NCBI GenBank assembly: GCA_036897625.1
Contig: JAYMTA010000800.1
Location: 1-24,119, forward strand
Direction: 5' to 3'
Origin: Pelargonium cotyledonis
Lineage: Eukaryota > Streptophyta > Magnoliopsida > Geraniales > Geraniaceae
DNA length: 24,119 nucleotides
The notes beneath the pieces were generated by a model. That model was not told the DNA's origin, made no database searches, and saw only the letters and a list, made by a program, of their open reading frames with translations. A program made the translations under genes and the position numbers. Positions 10,080-21,887 of the stretch are shown here, in pieces. The number at the start of each line of letters is the position of its first letter. The stretch's first letter is position 1.

Positions 10080-10572
10080 GCCATGCACACATTGATCATC
10101 TTTTCACCATGTCAACAACAATGTAATAATGGAATCAAAACAGTTGGGTGCCAAACCTTCATCGACTCGATCAACCATCCCCATGAAAATGATTGCATAT
10201 CAACAATCCGACATTTACAATTCTAGCCACAAAACAGAACCTCCATAGTTTGTCATTTGTGCCCAGAAACCAGTGTGGGATCAACTTATACTTTCACTTC
10301 AGCAAATCCGTGATTTCAGTCCAGCACATCGGATCAAAATGAGTATGATTTTATGGGATAAGGGGAGGCTACCTCGGCACATTGAGCTTCCATTTAATAC
10401 CCGAAAACAAATGAGTGTGGTCTTAGTCTTGTACAGTTCCAAAAATGGAACAAAGCAAACAAAATATCCTCTTAGCTCACCGCAAAATTGATCTCATCTA
10501 CTTTTAGAATGAGGTCACCAACAATATGACAGCATGATCCTAATGGTTTTGTATCAAGGAGGTATAAGTCCG
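10080..10572 (-). other. Probable 3' untranslated region of TFB1
   Basis: The stretch immediately follows the TFB1 stop codon on the minus strand and is less AT-skewed than the DNA beyond 10080. A 72-codon plus-strand frame (10273-10491) has no domain and is antisense to this untranslated region, so I do not call it. The true 3' end is not visible without transcript data. Confidence 0.4.
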
Positions 10573-13500
10573 CTAGACATGTCCACTCTTCGCAGATCTC
10601 TTTTGTAAATTGGCTTCATAATGCTGAAAAGCAGCATCCAGAGCCTGCAACATAATTGATCATAAGATATGCACCGAGTTACAAGATACAACTACCAGTC
10701 TACAACTACATACTAAAATAGTAATTTCATCAATCCGGTAGTTAAATTTTAGTTAAATTTTAGTTACTTTCAATTGGTCGATTGCTTCCGTTTTGTGGAG
10801 ATGGGTATCCTATCCTAATACATAAGATACCAGTTAGCCACATGACAGGATGGGTATCCTAATACATAAGATACCACTTAGCCACGTGATGGGATAGGCA
10901 TCTGATATGATCTGATCTAATGATGCCTCATTCCACCTCACATTGAAGGAGGCATCTATAGGCTAAACTTTGAGAACCTGACTCATATTCAAATCAAGGA
11001 TAATTCTGAGTTGCGTGATCAGGGACATGTCAAGGGTGTCACTTCCAAGTATTATATATCCACTCCAAGACCGTTTCTAGTCCTATGGTATCATTGGTTG
11101 GCACTAATGGACCACAAAGAAAAAGCAACAACGTCAAACTGAAAATTCTGAAACAGCAACAAGGGAGCTGGAAAAGGGGCTATTGATGAATGAAAAAAGT
11201 ATTTTTAACCTAACAGCTTGGATCTTTAAGCAACACTGATTATAGAGCTATTCACTTCACATATTCTAGAGAGTGCAAACGTGTGGACATGCCAAAGGGG
11301 TTTCAGAACGTACTGTTCACTGCAAGTAATGAAGAAATGTGCTGACCTGATGCATTGGCTGAACAAGAAGGGAAACCTGATGTCGGTAATCTGATTGCAC
11401 AGATTCCTTTATTTCCTGGCAATTAATAAATAGATGAGAAAAGATTTTACAAAAAGCAGAAGTGAAAAAAAAAAAAAAAAAAGCAGTAGCCAAGCCATGT
11501 ACATTTTCTCTATTAAATGAAATACAGGAAATATAACATTAGGAATTTGAAACCCAGTAGCAGACTGAAAATACAACAAACCCAATACTCCTTTCATCCC
11601 AAAACAAGTGTCCACTTTCCCATTTTTGTAAAAATTTAGGATAAGTTAGCTAGGCTTGGACTTTCCCTCGTCTTCAAACCTATATGCTCTGATTGTAACA
11701 AATTCAAAGGGTTCTAACTAATGTTGGTGATTCATGCATAAGTAGCCAAAATGGAGAGTGGACACTCATTTGGAAACTTTAGAGAAAGTGGAGGCTCATT
11801 TAGGGACGGAGAGAGTATTTCACCGGGAAAAGATAATAGTATTATTCATGTGCTGAGTTCATTGCTGTAAGCACAAATGCATGCTGTAAATTAGTACTTT
11901 GTTAAAAATAAAAAAGGTTCAGAAAACTGCAATGAACTTTAGAACAGTCATAATAGGTCATCAAATGTAACCTAAGTTGATGCATCACTATAAATATGAA
12001 TCATGTGACCCAGTAAAACTAAGCCCAAAAAATGTATTTTAATTCTTTTACAAGTTTCGTTTGTAGCACTATCAGTTCAACGGCTAGTAGAAAAGCGCTG
12101 CTCATTGAATTCTATTTACATTATGCATTGTTAGTAGCCAAGATTATGCACAAGGGATTTGTAGAGTTCATCCAAAGTATGCAGTATAGAACAGGATTAA
12201 AAGCAAGAATCAAGGGGGGAAATAGGGACAAGGATTTTTTATGACAAAACAACTTTTGACACAATTACCTGTAGCTTTGGATATATTTGGGACATGGCAT
12301 CCTTCAGTCTGCTCACCTGCATGTTAGTCACAAAATAAGCAGATTCCAAAGGAACATTGAAAAGAAAACTAAAGGTAGAGTTTGGATTAGTAATTTTGGT
12401 TTGAGAACGAGACGCCAATTGGAGATGCTAGGATTAGAACCCCACTCATTCTCATTTCCATTCCCTTTCAACAATTTGATTCCTACCTAAGATGTATGGA
12501 ATAGGATTCTCATTCCCATCTCCTAACTTTTTTTATATTACGACACTTCAAAAATTCATAATTTTATGCTCGAATGTCCGATTGAGGTAAAAAAAAAATT
12601 GATTTCATGCAACTTTTTGGGAGGAGCGTTGTTATAATTATGATTTTTCAAAATATGCATATTTATAAGCGGAAAATATGGAAAACAAGGTTAAAAGTTC
12701 ATAAACTCTTGCTCGAAGAACCGATTTGAGTGACTTTCTTGTAAATAGTCAAGAGGAATGCAATTACCAACTCCGTTTCACAAAATAATGCACACTCATG
12801 AGCACCTATAGATATTTTATACTGAATGTTGATTTTTTTTTTTAATTTTTTTTTTTAATTTTTTTTCAGCAAAGTTTATCAATTATAAATTATTAATTTG
12901 ATCAATTTCATTTTCTAACAATTTTTATTTTATTTTTTAACTAAATAATAACAATTGGAATGATAATAATTCTCATTCCCACAATTTGACCGATCCAAAT
13001 AACATTACATGAGAATGAGAACAGAGCCATTGACAAGCAGACAACACCAAGGGTTTTTTTCTAATTATTTCCTCCACTTTTTGAGGTTTGTGTCTGCCAA
13101 TATAATTTTTTCCCGATCCTTGCAGGGATATTACATTCCAAACATTTGAATAGATTCTCGACTTAAATTCTTAGAAAAAACTTAGCATTCTTAAAACGGT
13201 TTCACATAGAACAAGATTTTATATATACATATATATCTCTATCTAAGATGTTTTGTAATAATTAAAACTTAAGTGTATAATTAGGGGACTCCATTAACAA
13301 TACAAAAGATCCATAGTACAATTGAAGTCTCATAGCACTTACCTTGTTATGAAGATATGCAGTAGTAATTGGATACGAAGACCAGAAATGCCTCAGTAAT
13401 TCTTGAATCGATGTCCAATGCTGGATACACGGTCATATACGTATAAATAAAAGTATTTGAAACAGTAAAAGTCTTAAAGCCAAAGAATTAAGTCTAATAA

Positions 13501-16500
13501 AGCATTGAAGAGTAGGAATAGTAATGTGCTTTTTGCACTTTAATGCAGAACATGTCCACGTCAACAGTCAGCTAACTGCCAGTAGGTTCAACAGGTAAAG
13601 TCGCATTGCATTGGACCAGCAAGGTTATACATCAAATCCGGCTCCCAAGGTTGAGAAAGGGCACCATATGGCTAGTCGGCACCCCCCATTATAGCCCAGC
13701 CATTGGACCCCCTGCTGCCCCCATAAAAAAAAATGTGTGCATCTAATATTATTTAAATAATTAGCATCAACTCACATGTTGTAGCTCCTCTTTAGTTGAA
13801 TCTGGCAATCTGTCAAGGACACTCTCCTGAGGATTCTTCCCAAGATGATATTTTGTGCTTGATATATTCTGGGTCAATCCATCCAGAACCTGCATCATGT
13901 AAAGGGACCAATTTATAAGGGCCTTAAGATAGCAGCAGGATACTTTTTCCAGCACATAAGTGTAATCACCTTCAGAGCAACTTCATGTTTAACAATAGGA
14001 TCGCTCAATCCTGTGGACCTAATCTGACGAAAAGATTCCCTTAAGGAACCATAAGCTTCCTGAGTGCTTATGCTGCGATTCATTTGCACTTTACCTACTT
14101 CTGTGTCTCCCAAAGTTCTGAGTGCATTCACTTGTTGAGAATCGAAGTAGTCACGGGGATCCTGTTTTCAGTTATTAGAGTGCTTCAAATACCAACATGG
14201 TAACTATCTACTAACATCTAAAAACGACACGAAGCCACACCTTGATGCAAAGTGGTGCAAGGTTATGATCATGAGATGACTGAAGATCCTCAATTTCAGT
14301 CATGCGAGCGATCCTCTCTAATCTCTCCTGATTTGCGTTCTCATCAGATTGACCAGCCAAGTCACCTACAGCATGAAAACATAAGAGGCAACATCTAATA
14401 ATCAACAAGAAAAGGTAATAGTATTGTGTGTTGGTGGGTGGGGGATCATAACACTAACCTTTCTTGGATTGAGCAAGAGCCTCAGCAACTGTCCTTACAT
14501 CTTCTGACTCAACATCTACAAATAAAGATTATGATCCTTTTGTAAAGAATCTCTATAGACAAGTTGAACTAAGCTAAATGAAGACACGTCTATCAGATAG
14601 ATAAAGATACCAAAACCTTGCATTAATGTTATACAAGAACCTGTTTTCTTGTAAACATTGCTGCCTAAATATGAGAATCCAGGGAAGAGTCCAACCTATA
14701 GTTCTTCCTGCAAGAACGACTGCTCCTTGGCGATTAAGATCTTGTGACAAAGTTCTTTTATATGCCTCGTACTCTGATGGGGTTTCAATCATTTCCTTGC
14801 TACCATCACGAAGAATCCCATGATCCTTTGCATTAATAAGATTTAAAACAATGCATGATATTAGTTTATGGAAAATAAGAATGCAACAGAAGCAAAGATA
14901 CAAAGCCAAGAGAAACTGCTCAACAATTTTCACTCAACAATTTTAGAGCTAGCAATATCACATGCTAGAGATTATGATGCCAATATACAGTCAGAAAATC
15001 AAATCAGAATATACAATATTACATATAGGAGGAAAGAGGAGAAACACCTATCAATCAAGCTAGCTTGCTAGTGCAGTTATACTAATAAGTAACTTCAATT
15101 TGCTAGGTCTCCTCCATAAAAGATGCATTATAAACCAATGGATGTATGACAGCATAATAGAACCCAGCTCTGTGTTACTTTCTATTCTTTTAAGAAACAA
15201 TGGATCACATGAAATGAAAACAAATTGGGAATGGACACTCTCGATCCATGCTAGTACTATGATGAAAATTGAGGTGAAAAAAGCTATTAAGAAACTGTTT
15301 GGTATGGCTCATATTTAAGCCACTACCAAAAAAAGTTATTGGTTTCATGCAAACATGTGAACAACAATTGTGATAGTAAGCATGATATAAAAGATAAAAG
15401 ATGATCTGTAGGAAGAAATTTGGAAATTCAAATACCCATACTATGGTCTTCATATGATCTAAAGTCACCAGTGGCTTTCTTTTTTAAATAAAACGCTAGT
15501 GGTTTAAAAGCTACCCTTCTTTTATGTACGGTCACTGGATAAAAGCTATCCATTACTGTTTGTGGCCCAACGTACCACTTCAACAATTTGAAAGGGGCTA
15601 AGTTCAAACTTGTCCTATATAAGAAAAGTTTCTACCTGGGTTCACGGAGTAGGTGGGGGCATTTTTCCAACCCAAAAGGATTAGTCATGTGCTCTAAGAA
15701 GTCAAGATACTGTGTTTTAATAGTTCTAATAAATAAATAACTTCTTAACTAAACATCGTTTCTTTCAGATCAGGTTCTAATTCCATGAAAATGTATCCCT
15801 TGGGCTGAAGTATAACTCCTTCAACATCATTCTTTTGCATATCTTATCCAAATATGCACAAGACACTAAGCCTTAAGATTGAGAATCATAAAAAACTATA
15901 GTTAACAGAAGTCAAATGTGCTGATCACAATGATAAACGCCAGTTTGTACAAACAATCGATGCGGTAAAATTTGAATTAGGTTAAACATACTGGTAAATG
16001 AGTATAGTCATCCCCTTCATCAGCTTCCATGTTCAGAGTAGGATCAACTCGTCGAATCTGCAAATTAAAAACTATTACAAAACAAACAAGTTTTTTTTTA
16101 AAATAAATAAAATGTTCATACCTATAGTACCAAGAGAAGAAACAAAAGTTGGAACTTTCCAGCCAAAAAATAAAATAAAATGAACAGTTAATATAAGCTA
16201 AAATGATTTCCAAGTTCCTAAGGACACCTTCCGCCGAACTTCACTGGCCAAAATGTCATCTTGCTTCAAGAAAATGGCAAGTTGTTCATCTTCAGCAGCC
16301 TCTGCTGCAGCAGCAACTGCATTTTTTGTACTGTGAAGGAATTCAGCTTTAAAATACTTGTTCCAAAACTGCTGATTAGACATCTGGATTTCAAAAAATA
16401 TAAATAAATTAAATACAATCAGCGCACGAGCTTGGTAAGAAACTGACAATTACACAAATTTAAATGATGCACATTGTGATTTTGAGTTTAAATAAATGAA

Positions 16501-19500
16501 AGTGGTCATCTACATGGCAAACTGTCCAAAATCCAAATAATTTAAGAAAAAAACATTCACGTTACCTTATTGGGGACAAGATTTAGGAATGCTTGATGAA
16601 CAGCTGGTTTCAAAAGAAATATCTGCCAGACAATTTCACTATTAGTACCAATGAAAAAAGAAAAAAATATTATAGATGGCAAAGATATACACCAATACAT
16701 ATAACCTAGTTATAGAGCACAAGCAAAAGAACAACACCCCTACAGTACATGCCCACTTGCTCCGTTTGCCAAGGAGTCGAGTCAGATAAGTTTTATTTGA
16801 GGTAACCTATTTGTATCAGTATACCAAATAAGCAGAAGTGGGGTTGACATTTGAGACCAACTGTAAGAAAATTGTAATAAATAAGTACCCACAATTAGGA
16901 ACCAGTAAGCCCTGTACTGGCTTAGCAAATTGAAATTAATGTTCTAAATAAGCTATGGAGTCCCATAGTCTAATGTTTAACCTATGGAAACAATTAAGCT
17001 ATTCTAATTAAGGCGTAACTATGAGATTATAATATATTTCATCAATCTTGAACTATCAAACTTAACAACACACCTTTACTATGAGAACAACTGTGACTGC
17101 ACTAACCTTTAAAGCGCACACTAGGTTTATTTAATTGAACAATTTACAACAAACTCCGTTTCTTTTTATCACAACACCTTTAAAGAATGTGTCCGCACAC
17201 CAGGTTCATATTACATTTAATACGTTGGACATCAAATTTTCTGCCACCTTCTAGGCCTGCCCAGTAACATGTCTACATCTAAAAAAAGCTTTGTGAACTC
17301 TCCATAGATCCCTCCATCAAAGTATCTATAAGACAACCAAATCTAAAAATTTGAAACATCTGCAGAGAGTACACAATTGGAAAGGGTCTTAAAAACAACA
17401 AAACGAGGGGACAGCAGAAAGGGAACACAAATATATACCTTATACATCAGCTCCGAAGTTGCATTAAAAGTAACTTTATTTGTCTGTAGAAAATAAAAAT
17501 AACATGCATTATCACTGAATATTAAGAATAGGCAGAATCTTGCTTTAATCAAATAATAACAGCAAATCTGTCGAGAAGGAAAAAGGAAAAATCATGGTCG
17601 ATGTGGGCCATAGAATTTCAATCTTAGTAATCTTGAATATATACTTCAATAAATAATGCAACATTCACTGAAGGCAATTCTAATCAAAATATCAAATAGC
17701 TAGACAAAATGCTCAAATACGCTTTTATTTTGAATGCATGCGGCCATATTTTGTCCTTGATGTGGAACAGAGGGAACCTAAGGCCCACATTGCTCTTTCA
17801 GAGGAAAATATCTTCCATTTATCCATCCAATAGTGCAACATGGCTCTTGGGTTCCCTCCAAGTTCATAATCATCAGCACTAGGATTAAACATTCCCACAT
17901 TAAGCGCCATTAATTGAATTATTTATTAAAATATAGGGTAAACACCATATAAGTTAGAACTGCAGTGATTAAAATATAACATAATAAACTAGGTGTGTTA
18001 AAATGTATTTCTCCCTGATAAATGTGTTTGTGGTTGTTATCATTACATTGACAAATTGGACAAAGGTGCAGGATTTAAATCATCCACAAACAAAAGTCTA
18101 TATAGCAGTTACATATGTGAAGCAGTTTCTAAAAATGTTTCAGCAGACCAACATGATATTTAACTTTATAACACAGACGCACACACACAAACATGGAGTA
18201 GAAGAGGCAAAGAGAAACTCTGAATTCATACCCGACCATCCGTGGACCATTTGATATCTGCTATCATGGAACTCTTAAACCCCAGTCTTTGTTTTGACTT
18301 TCTGCCATTGTCTCCAAGCAATTTCTGTACTTAAAAGTGATCATTCAAATTAGCTTTTCTATAAATGAATAAGAAAATACTTCTGCTAGATAATTTTGTT
18401 CCAGATGAAATTAAATATATGGTTATATTTCTGGAGGAAGGTATAAAACAACTAACCTTCCTTGTTGACCAAAATTCAGCTTCTGTTAGAACACCACTAA
18501 TCACAAATTGCTGATGAAGTTTCTTCAACTCACTGTAAGAATGGATATCAATATAAAAATAAAGTACAAAACAAAACAAATAAATAAAAAAGGACCAAGT
18601 TAAAAGAAAGTATGGTGGTGGGAGTATATATGGAGATATGCCAAATGTTAAAACCATAATGCGAGCCTATATTTAAACAAAGCAAACGGAATCACAATTG
18701 GATCTTTGTACATGTAAAGAGAATTACAACATTGTCTTATTACATACATAAAAAAATCACACAAAACAAAAATCATAGCTTGAACAGAGAAGTCATTGTC
18801 GTGACTAATAGGGTTCAAGTTATATCTGGAGCAATATATCATCAACCCGAGCTTCTAAATTTGCCTAGTTCAGTGTCTTTCCATAATTGAAACTGCCAAC
18901 ACCCAACATTGTGTTTGTGATGCTGAGTGAGGCCATAATATGATGTTGATACAAAACTGACCACGAGCAAACATCCCAAAGTGGAAAACTAGGTGACTGT
19001 TTGCAATAAGTAGATGGTAAACGGGTAATCACATGCTACAAAGAAAAAATAAATTAGAATTTGTCTCGTATGCACCATGGTGAAGAAATTTTTACCCTGC
19101 AATAACAGTTCTCTCCATTCTTCTTTTTTATATAAATAAATCAGTTTCTATGTTATGAATATAACAAATCCTAACAATTTTAGGAGTCACTTTTTCATCA
19201 CTATACCTCTTAAGGCCTTTTCTTGCAAACCCCTACATTTACTTATTTGAAATATAGAAAATAAGCATATCGTACATTTGTTACATAACATTTCACCCTC
19301 TAAATTACAAATAGATCACCCTGAGGCTTGATCACAATCTGCATTTATGGATACTGCAATCATTGCATTCTCAAACACTTATAAAACAATACTCATACGG
19401 AAAAAAAATTATTGTAATGGTTGGAGGGGTGAGTTGAATAGTGAAAACAAAATCAAAAGACTATCTTCTTCAACATTTTATATATGATTGTGGTCTACAA

Positions 19501-21887
19501 TGTCACTGCATTTTATATCATCTCATCCTATCATTATTCAATTTTCTTTACATATTAAGCATGAGTAAATACCATAAACCTAAAAATATACTCTACTCAA
19601 GTACTTTCACACATGCAGATCTACTTAAGTACACAATGCATGCAAGTCTACACACGTGTAAAATGAACCACACATGCATGTTTGTAAGAAAGGCATATGT
19701 GTTTGTGAGCATGAGCAATATAAACAATTAAGGACACTTTGAACAGACTCAAAACCAAAGAAAGTTATAAACTTATGACTGGCAGATTAATAAAGCAGCA
19801 TCCTGCCCACTTGCACGCAGCTACATTAGATAGATATCTTTTCATTGCACTCACAAAAGCAGTTACTCTACCTATCCTCTTGTAGCAGCTTAATTCGGCG
19901 CTTCATTTCTGATTCAGTAAGTTGTTCATCAGACACTGACACTGTGGCAGCAGGCTCTTCAGGAGCAGGTCTTGATGTCTCTTCACACTTCAAGCGAGCT
20001 TTTCCTGTTAATAAAGCAAATTTTGCAATATATTTGGTAAAACAACTAATCAAAGCATTGTACATATACAATATTTTACACAGCAAAATAATGCAATGGC
20101 AAAAAAAAAAAAAAGAAAGAAAGAAACCAAGAAATTAAAAAAAAAAATGCATTGCCAGACAGTCATTTTTGAAATATCATAAAAATCAAAAGGCACAAGA
20201 AAAACATTTTCTTTAAAGAGGTGCAAAAAAATAAAAGTAAAGTTATTTTCCAAAATTTTCAAACTGAGGGGCTACTATTTTCTTTATTGTAATATTACAG
20301 TTGTTGAGAGCACAAGAGGATTGAAAACTAGCAAAGGTTAGTAATTAGATGCTTTAAAATCAGTACTACAGCTGTGATGGAGACTTACCCACAAACTCTC
20401 TGCACTCTTCTAGATCAGAATAATTTTCAAACTCAAAAATGTAACTAACTCCCTGCAAGAATGCAGAACAGAAATTTGAATTTAAGACAAGTAAATGACA
20501 TAACAGTCAGTAGAGTTTTATCAAATTACATAAGCAAAAGAATTTGCAAGCTTATGTGGAGAGTCAAAACCTAAAAAGGAATTTAGAAAGATATCTAATT
20601 AAAGCAAGACCTGATCATGAGTGATATTAAGCCACGGTGGTTTATTTGATCCTTCCTTGGTGTGCCTGTGCCCTAGAATTGACATATGAAGACATCAGCA
20701 GCTTCATAAAACCAAGACATGGCAAAAATGCCACAATAAAAACAACAAAAGTAACAGGGATGCCAACTAGAAATTTATAATAATGGAATTGGAAGAACAA
20801 AGTTTTAGAGAGAAAAAAAAAACATAAACAAACATGCACTACCACATCCCCACGGTCCTTCAAACAATTATTAAGGCACTTAGCTAACGGCTTATATGAT
20901 CAAAAAATGACAACTACTTCAATATTTTAATTTAAAGAGTTCAACATTCTGAAACCCAGAGAAAAGTATGCAGTATATAAAACATACATAACAGATGACA
21001 ATTACCTTTGATGAATCTAAACTCCACATTGAGCTTAGCTGCTGACAATGGGTTGCTAGGCATGAAAACAAATCTTTCCTCGGTCTACAGAGAAACATTT
21101 CAAGTCAGGTTCTCCTCTAGTCAAAACTCACAGTTTAAGATAACTTTGGGTCAGTGGGGAGAATAAATGTATTACTTCCGAAATACCACAATATAACATT
21201 GTTTTACTGAATCATAAACATAAAAATACAGTTCTTCGTGATTTTGAACATTTGTCAAACTTCTGCTAACAATAAAGCTTCATTAGGCAATGTCCTTTGT
21301 ACAAAGGCTGCACACAATTGATTTCACAATGATAAATTTGTTTTCTCGTATAAAAAGAAACTCAGTTCACTGTGAGGACGGATGATCTAAAACATGAAAC
21401 CATATAAGATCAAGACTTGTAATTCCTAACTTGACAACAAAACTTTCTATAGAAGACATTCTTTCCTTAACTCCGGCTACCCACTTTAAATTTATTCATT
21501 ACCTAAAAACATATCACGCTACAACCAATACCAGGTCTAGCAAACATCATGCTACTTTTAAAAGAAAAATGTCAAAGGCCTAAACCTTATTTTCACATGA
21601 TTACAATAAATTCACCAATCAGCACTTGCATACCAAACATTTCCAGCAAACCATACAACAATTTAAATGCAATACAAAAGTGCATGCACAGCCACAATTT
21701 AGAACATCCTCATTCTCAACCAAAAGATGCCACATTGTAATCATTTTCAATATCGTGGTTGATACTGCACAAACTTAAAGCTACATCATCAAGAACAGAT
21801 CAATACCATCTTCAGAACACCGGGAGTGCCAGGGTCCTTGACTGAAGTCTTGTATTTGGCAGCCTTCACTACTTGCCCATTGGCCAT
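10573..21887 (-). CDS. TFB1: TFIIH core subunit p62/TFB1, 598 residues, 20 coding exons
   Basis: p62/TFB1 is a nuclear scaffold of the TFIIH core used in RNA polymerase II promoter opening and nucleotide-excision repair. Coding exons, 5' to 3' on the minus strand: 21887-21807, 21084-21006, 20672-20611, 20452-20389, 20004-19872, 18532-18457, 18324-18232, 17483-17439, 16622-16566, 16383-16228, 16057-15992, 14825-14696, 14515-14459, 14365-14241, 14161-13970, 13889-13776, 13420-13343, 12316-12269, 11415-11347, 10644-10573. All introns are GT-AG and all phases agree, totalling 1,797 bases including TAG. Residues 1 to about 105 form the PH-like domain (MANGQVVKAAKYK..., with FRFIKG and YIFEFEN). 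Two BSD domains follow, each with the signature Phe-Trp pair: F160-W161 in LTEAEFW and F236-W237 in MSNQQFW. IRRVDPTLNMEADEGDDYTH (283 onward) is the conserved segment after BSD2, and a helical C-terminal region runs to KSGHV. Length fits Arabidopsis TFB1 (about 590). The start is the first in-frame ATG, in GGATGGC context. No break or missing motif seen. Confidence 0.96.
10740..10766. repeat. 11-bp tandem repeat AGTTAAATTTT
   Basis: Two perfect copies (10740-10750 and 10751-10761) are followed by a partial third copy, AGTTA. It lies in the last TFB1 intron. Confidence 0.9.
10800..10892. repeat. Tandem duplication, units of 49 and 44 bp
   Basis: Both copies start with GATGGGTATCC, share TAATACATAAGATACCA and continue through TTAGCCAC. 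Copy one (10800-10848) has an extra five-base TATCC relative to copy two (10849-10892). Otherwise only a few substitutions separate them. A decayed third start (GATAGGCATCTGATATGA) follows at 10893. It resides in a TFB1 intron. Confidence 0.88.
11588..11815. mobile_element. Stowaway-type MITE (Tc1/mariner), 228 bp, in a TFB1 intron
   Basis: The element is bounded by TA dinucleotides (11586-11587 and 11816-11817). Its right end read inward is CTCTCTCCGTCCC, close to the Stowaway consensus CTCCCTCCGTCCC; the left end is CTCCTTTCATCCC. The inverted termini extend further, sharing TCCACTTTC, with about 24 of 34 positions matching. TA target duplication plus this terminus is diagnostic of Stowaway. 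It lies in the 853-base intron between exons 12316-12269 and 11415-11347, well away from either splice site. Divergence of the ends suggests an old insertion. Confidence 0.85.
12317..13342 (-). other. TFB1 intron 17, partly filled by repeat-like DNA
   Basis: The 1,026-base intron is larger than most others in the gene. Much of it is occupied by a possible MITE (12373-13030) with long T runs near 12832-12866. No exon-like sequence was seen. Confidence 0.7.
12373..13030. mobile_element. Possible MITE with inverted termini, class unresolved
   Basis: The left side reads GTTTGGATTAGTAATTTTGG then TTTGAGAACGAG. The right side, reverse-complemented, reads ATTTGGATCGGTCAAATTG then TGGGAATGAGAA. The two run in parallel for about 30 bases with gaps. 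Both sides also carry CTCATTCTCATT/ATTCCCA phrases inside. This resembles GTTTGGAT-type MITE termini found in many plants. I could not fix a target duplication, so the limits and superfamily are open. Confidence 0.35.
14826..15991 (-). other. TFB1 intron 11, no further feature
   Basis: At 1,166 bases this is the second longest intron of the gene. It holds ordinary AT-rich sequence with short chance frames on both strands. A slightly GC-richer stretch lies around 15450-15700, without paired ends or recognisable coding text. Confidence 0.7.
16623..17438 (-). other. TFB1 intron 8, no further feature
   Basis: The 816-base intron shows no coding-like sequence, no microsatellite and no convincing terminal repeats. 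Confidence 0.7.
17725..17910 (-). other. Coding-like island inside TFB1 intron 7, not recognised
   Basis: A 61-codon minus-strand frame starts MALNVGMFNPSADDYELGGN and ends in SRTKYGRMHSK. Its composition (mixed, with Trp, Asp and Glu rather than Ile/Phe/Lys/Asn) and GC content differ from the surrounding intron. It is flanked by AT-rich DNA and does not fit the TFB1 reading frame, since the neighbouring exons join directly to give the conserved STDGR-TNKVTF sequence. It could be a scrap of a captured gene or transposon, a rare alternative exon, or chance. No function is proposed. Confidence 0.3.
18533..19871 (-). other. TFB1 intron 5, longest intron, no further feature
   Basis: The 1,339-base intron is AT-rich throughout. 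A 96-codon plus-strand frame (19441-19731) has an AT-driven composition and no domain. I see no RNA gene or MITE with readable ends. Confidence 0.65.
20005..20388 (-). other. TFB1 intron 4 with A-rich low-complexity run
   Basis: This 384-base intron contains A-runs interspersed with GAAAGAAAGAAA near 20100-20147. Nothing else stands out. Confidence 0.75.
20673..21005 (-). other. TFB1 intron 2, nothing recognised
   Basis: A plain AT-rich intron of 333 bases. The 73-codon frame overlapping it on the minus strand reads out of the exon and has no support. Confidence 0.75.
21085..21806 (-). other. TFB1 intron 1, nothing recognised
   Basis: A 722-base AT-rich first coding intron. It has no coding-like sequence or repeat ends that I can read. 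Confidence 0.75.

Larger units (their letters stand above)
10645..11346 (-). other. TFB1 intron 19 with local tandem duplications
   Basis: The 702-base intron separates the last two coding exons. It holds an 11-bp tandem repeat and a tandem duplication of about 49 bp, described separately. I see no coding sequence in it. Confidence 0.85.

Noticed and set aside
10273-10491. A 72-codon plus-strand frame
   Set aside because: It is antisense to the probable TFB1 3' untranslated region and has no domain or leader features.
12373-13030. Assignment of the intron 17 insert to PIF/Harbinger by a TAA/TTA duplication
   Set aside because: The trinucleotides next to the two ends are TAA on the left and TTA on the right on the same strand, so they are not a direct duplication.
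14626-14823. A plus-strand frame of 65 codons
   Set aside because: It is the antisense shadow of TFB1 coding exon 12.
19441-19731. A 96-codon plus-strand frame
   Set aside because: It lies wholly in TFB1 intron 5, with AT-driven composition and no recognisable motif.
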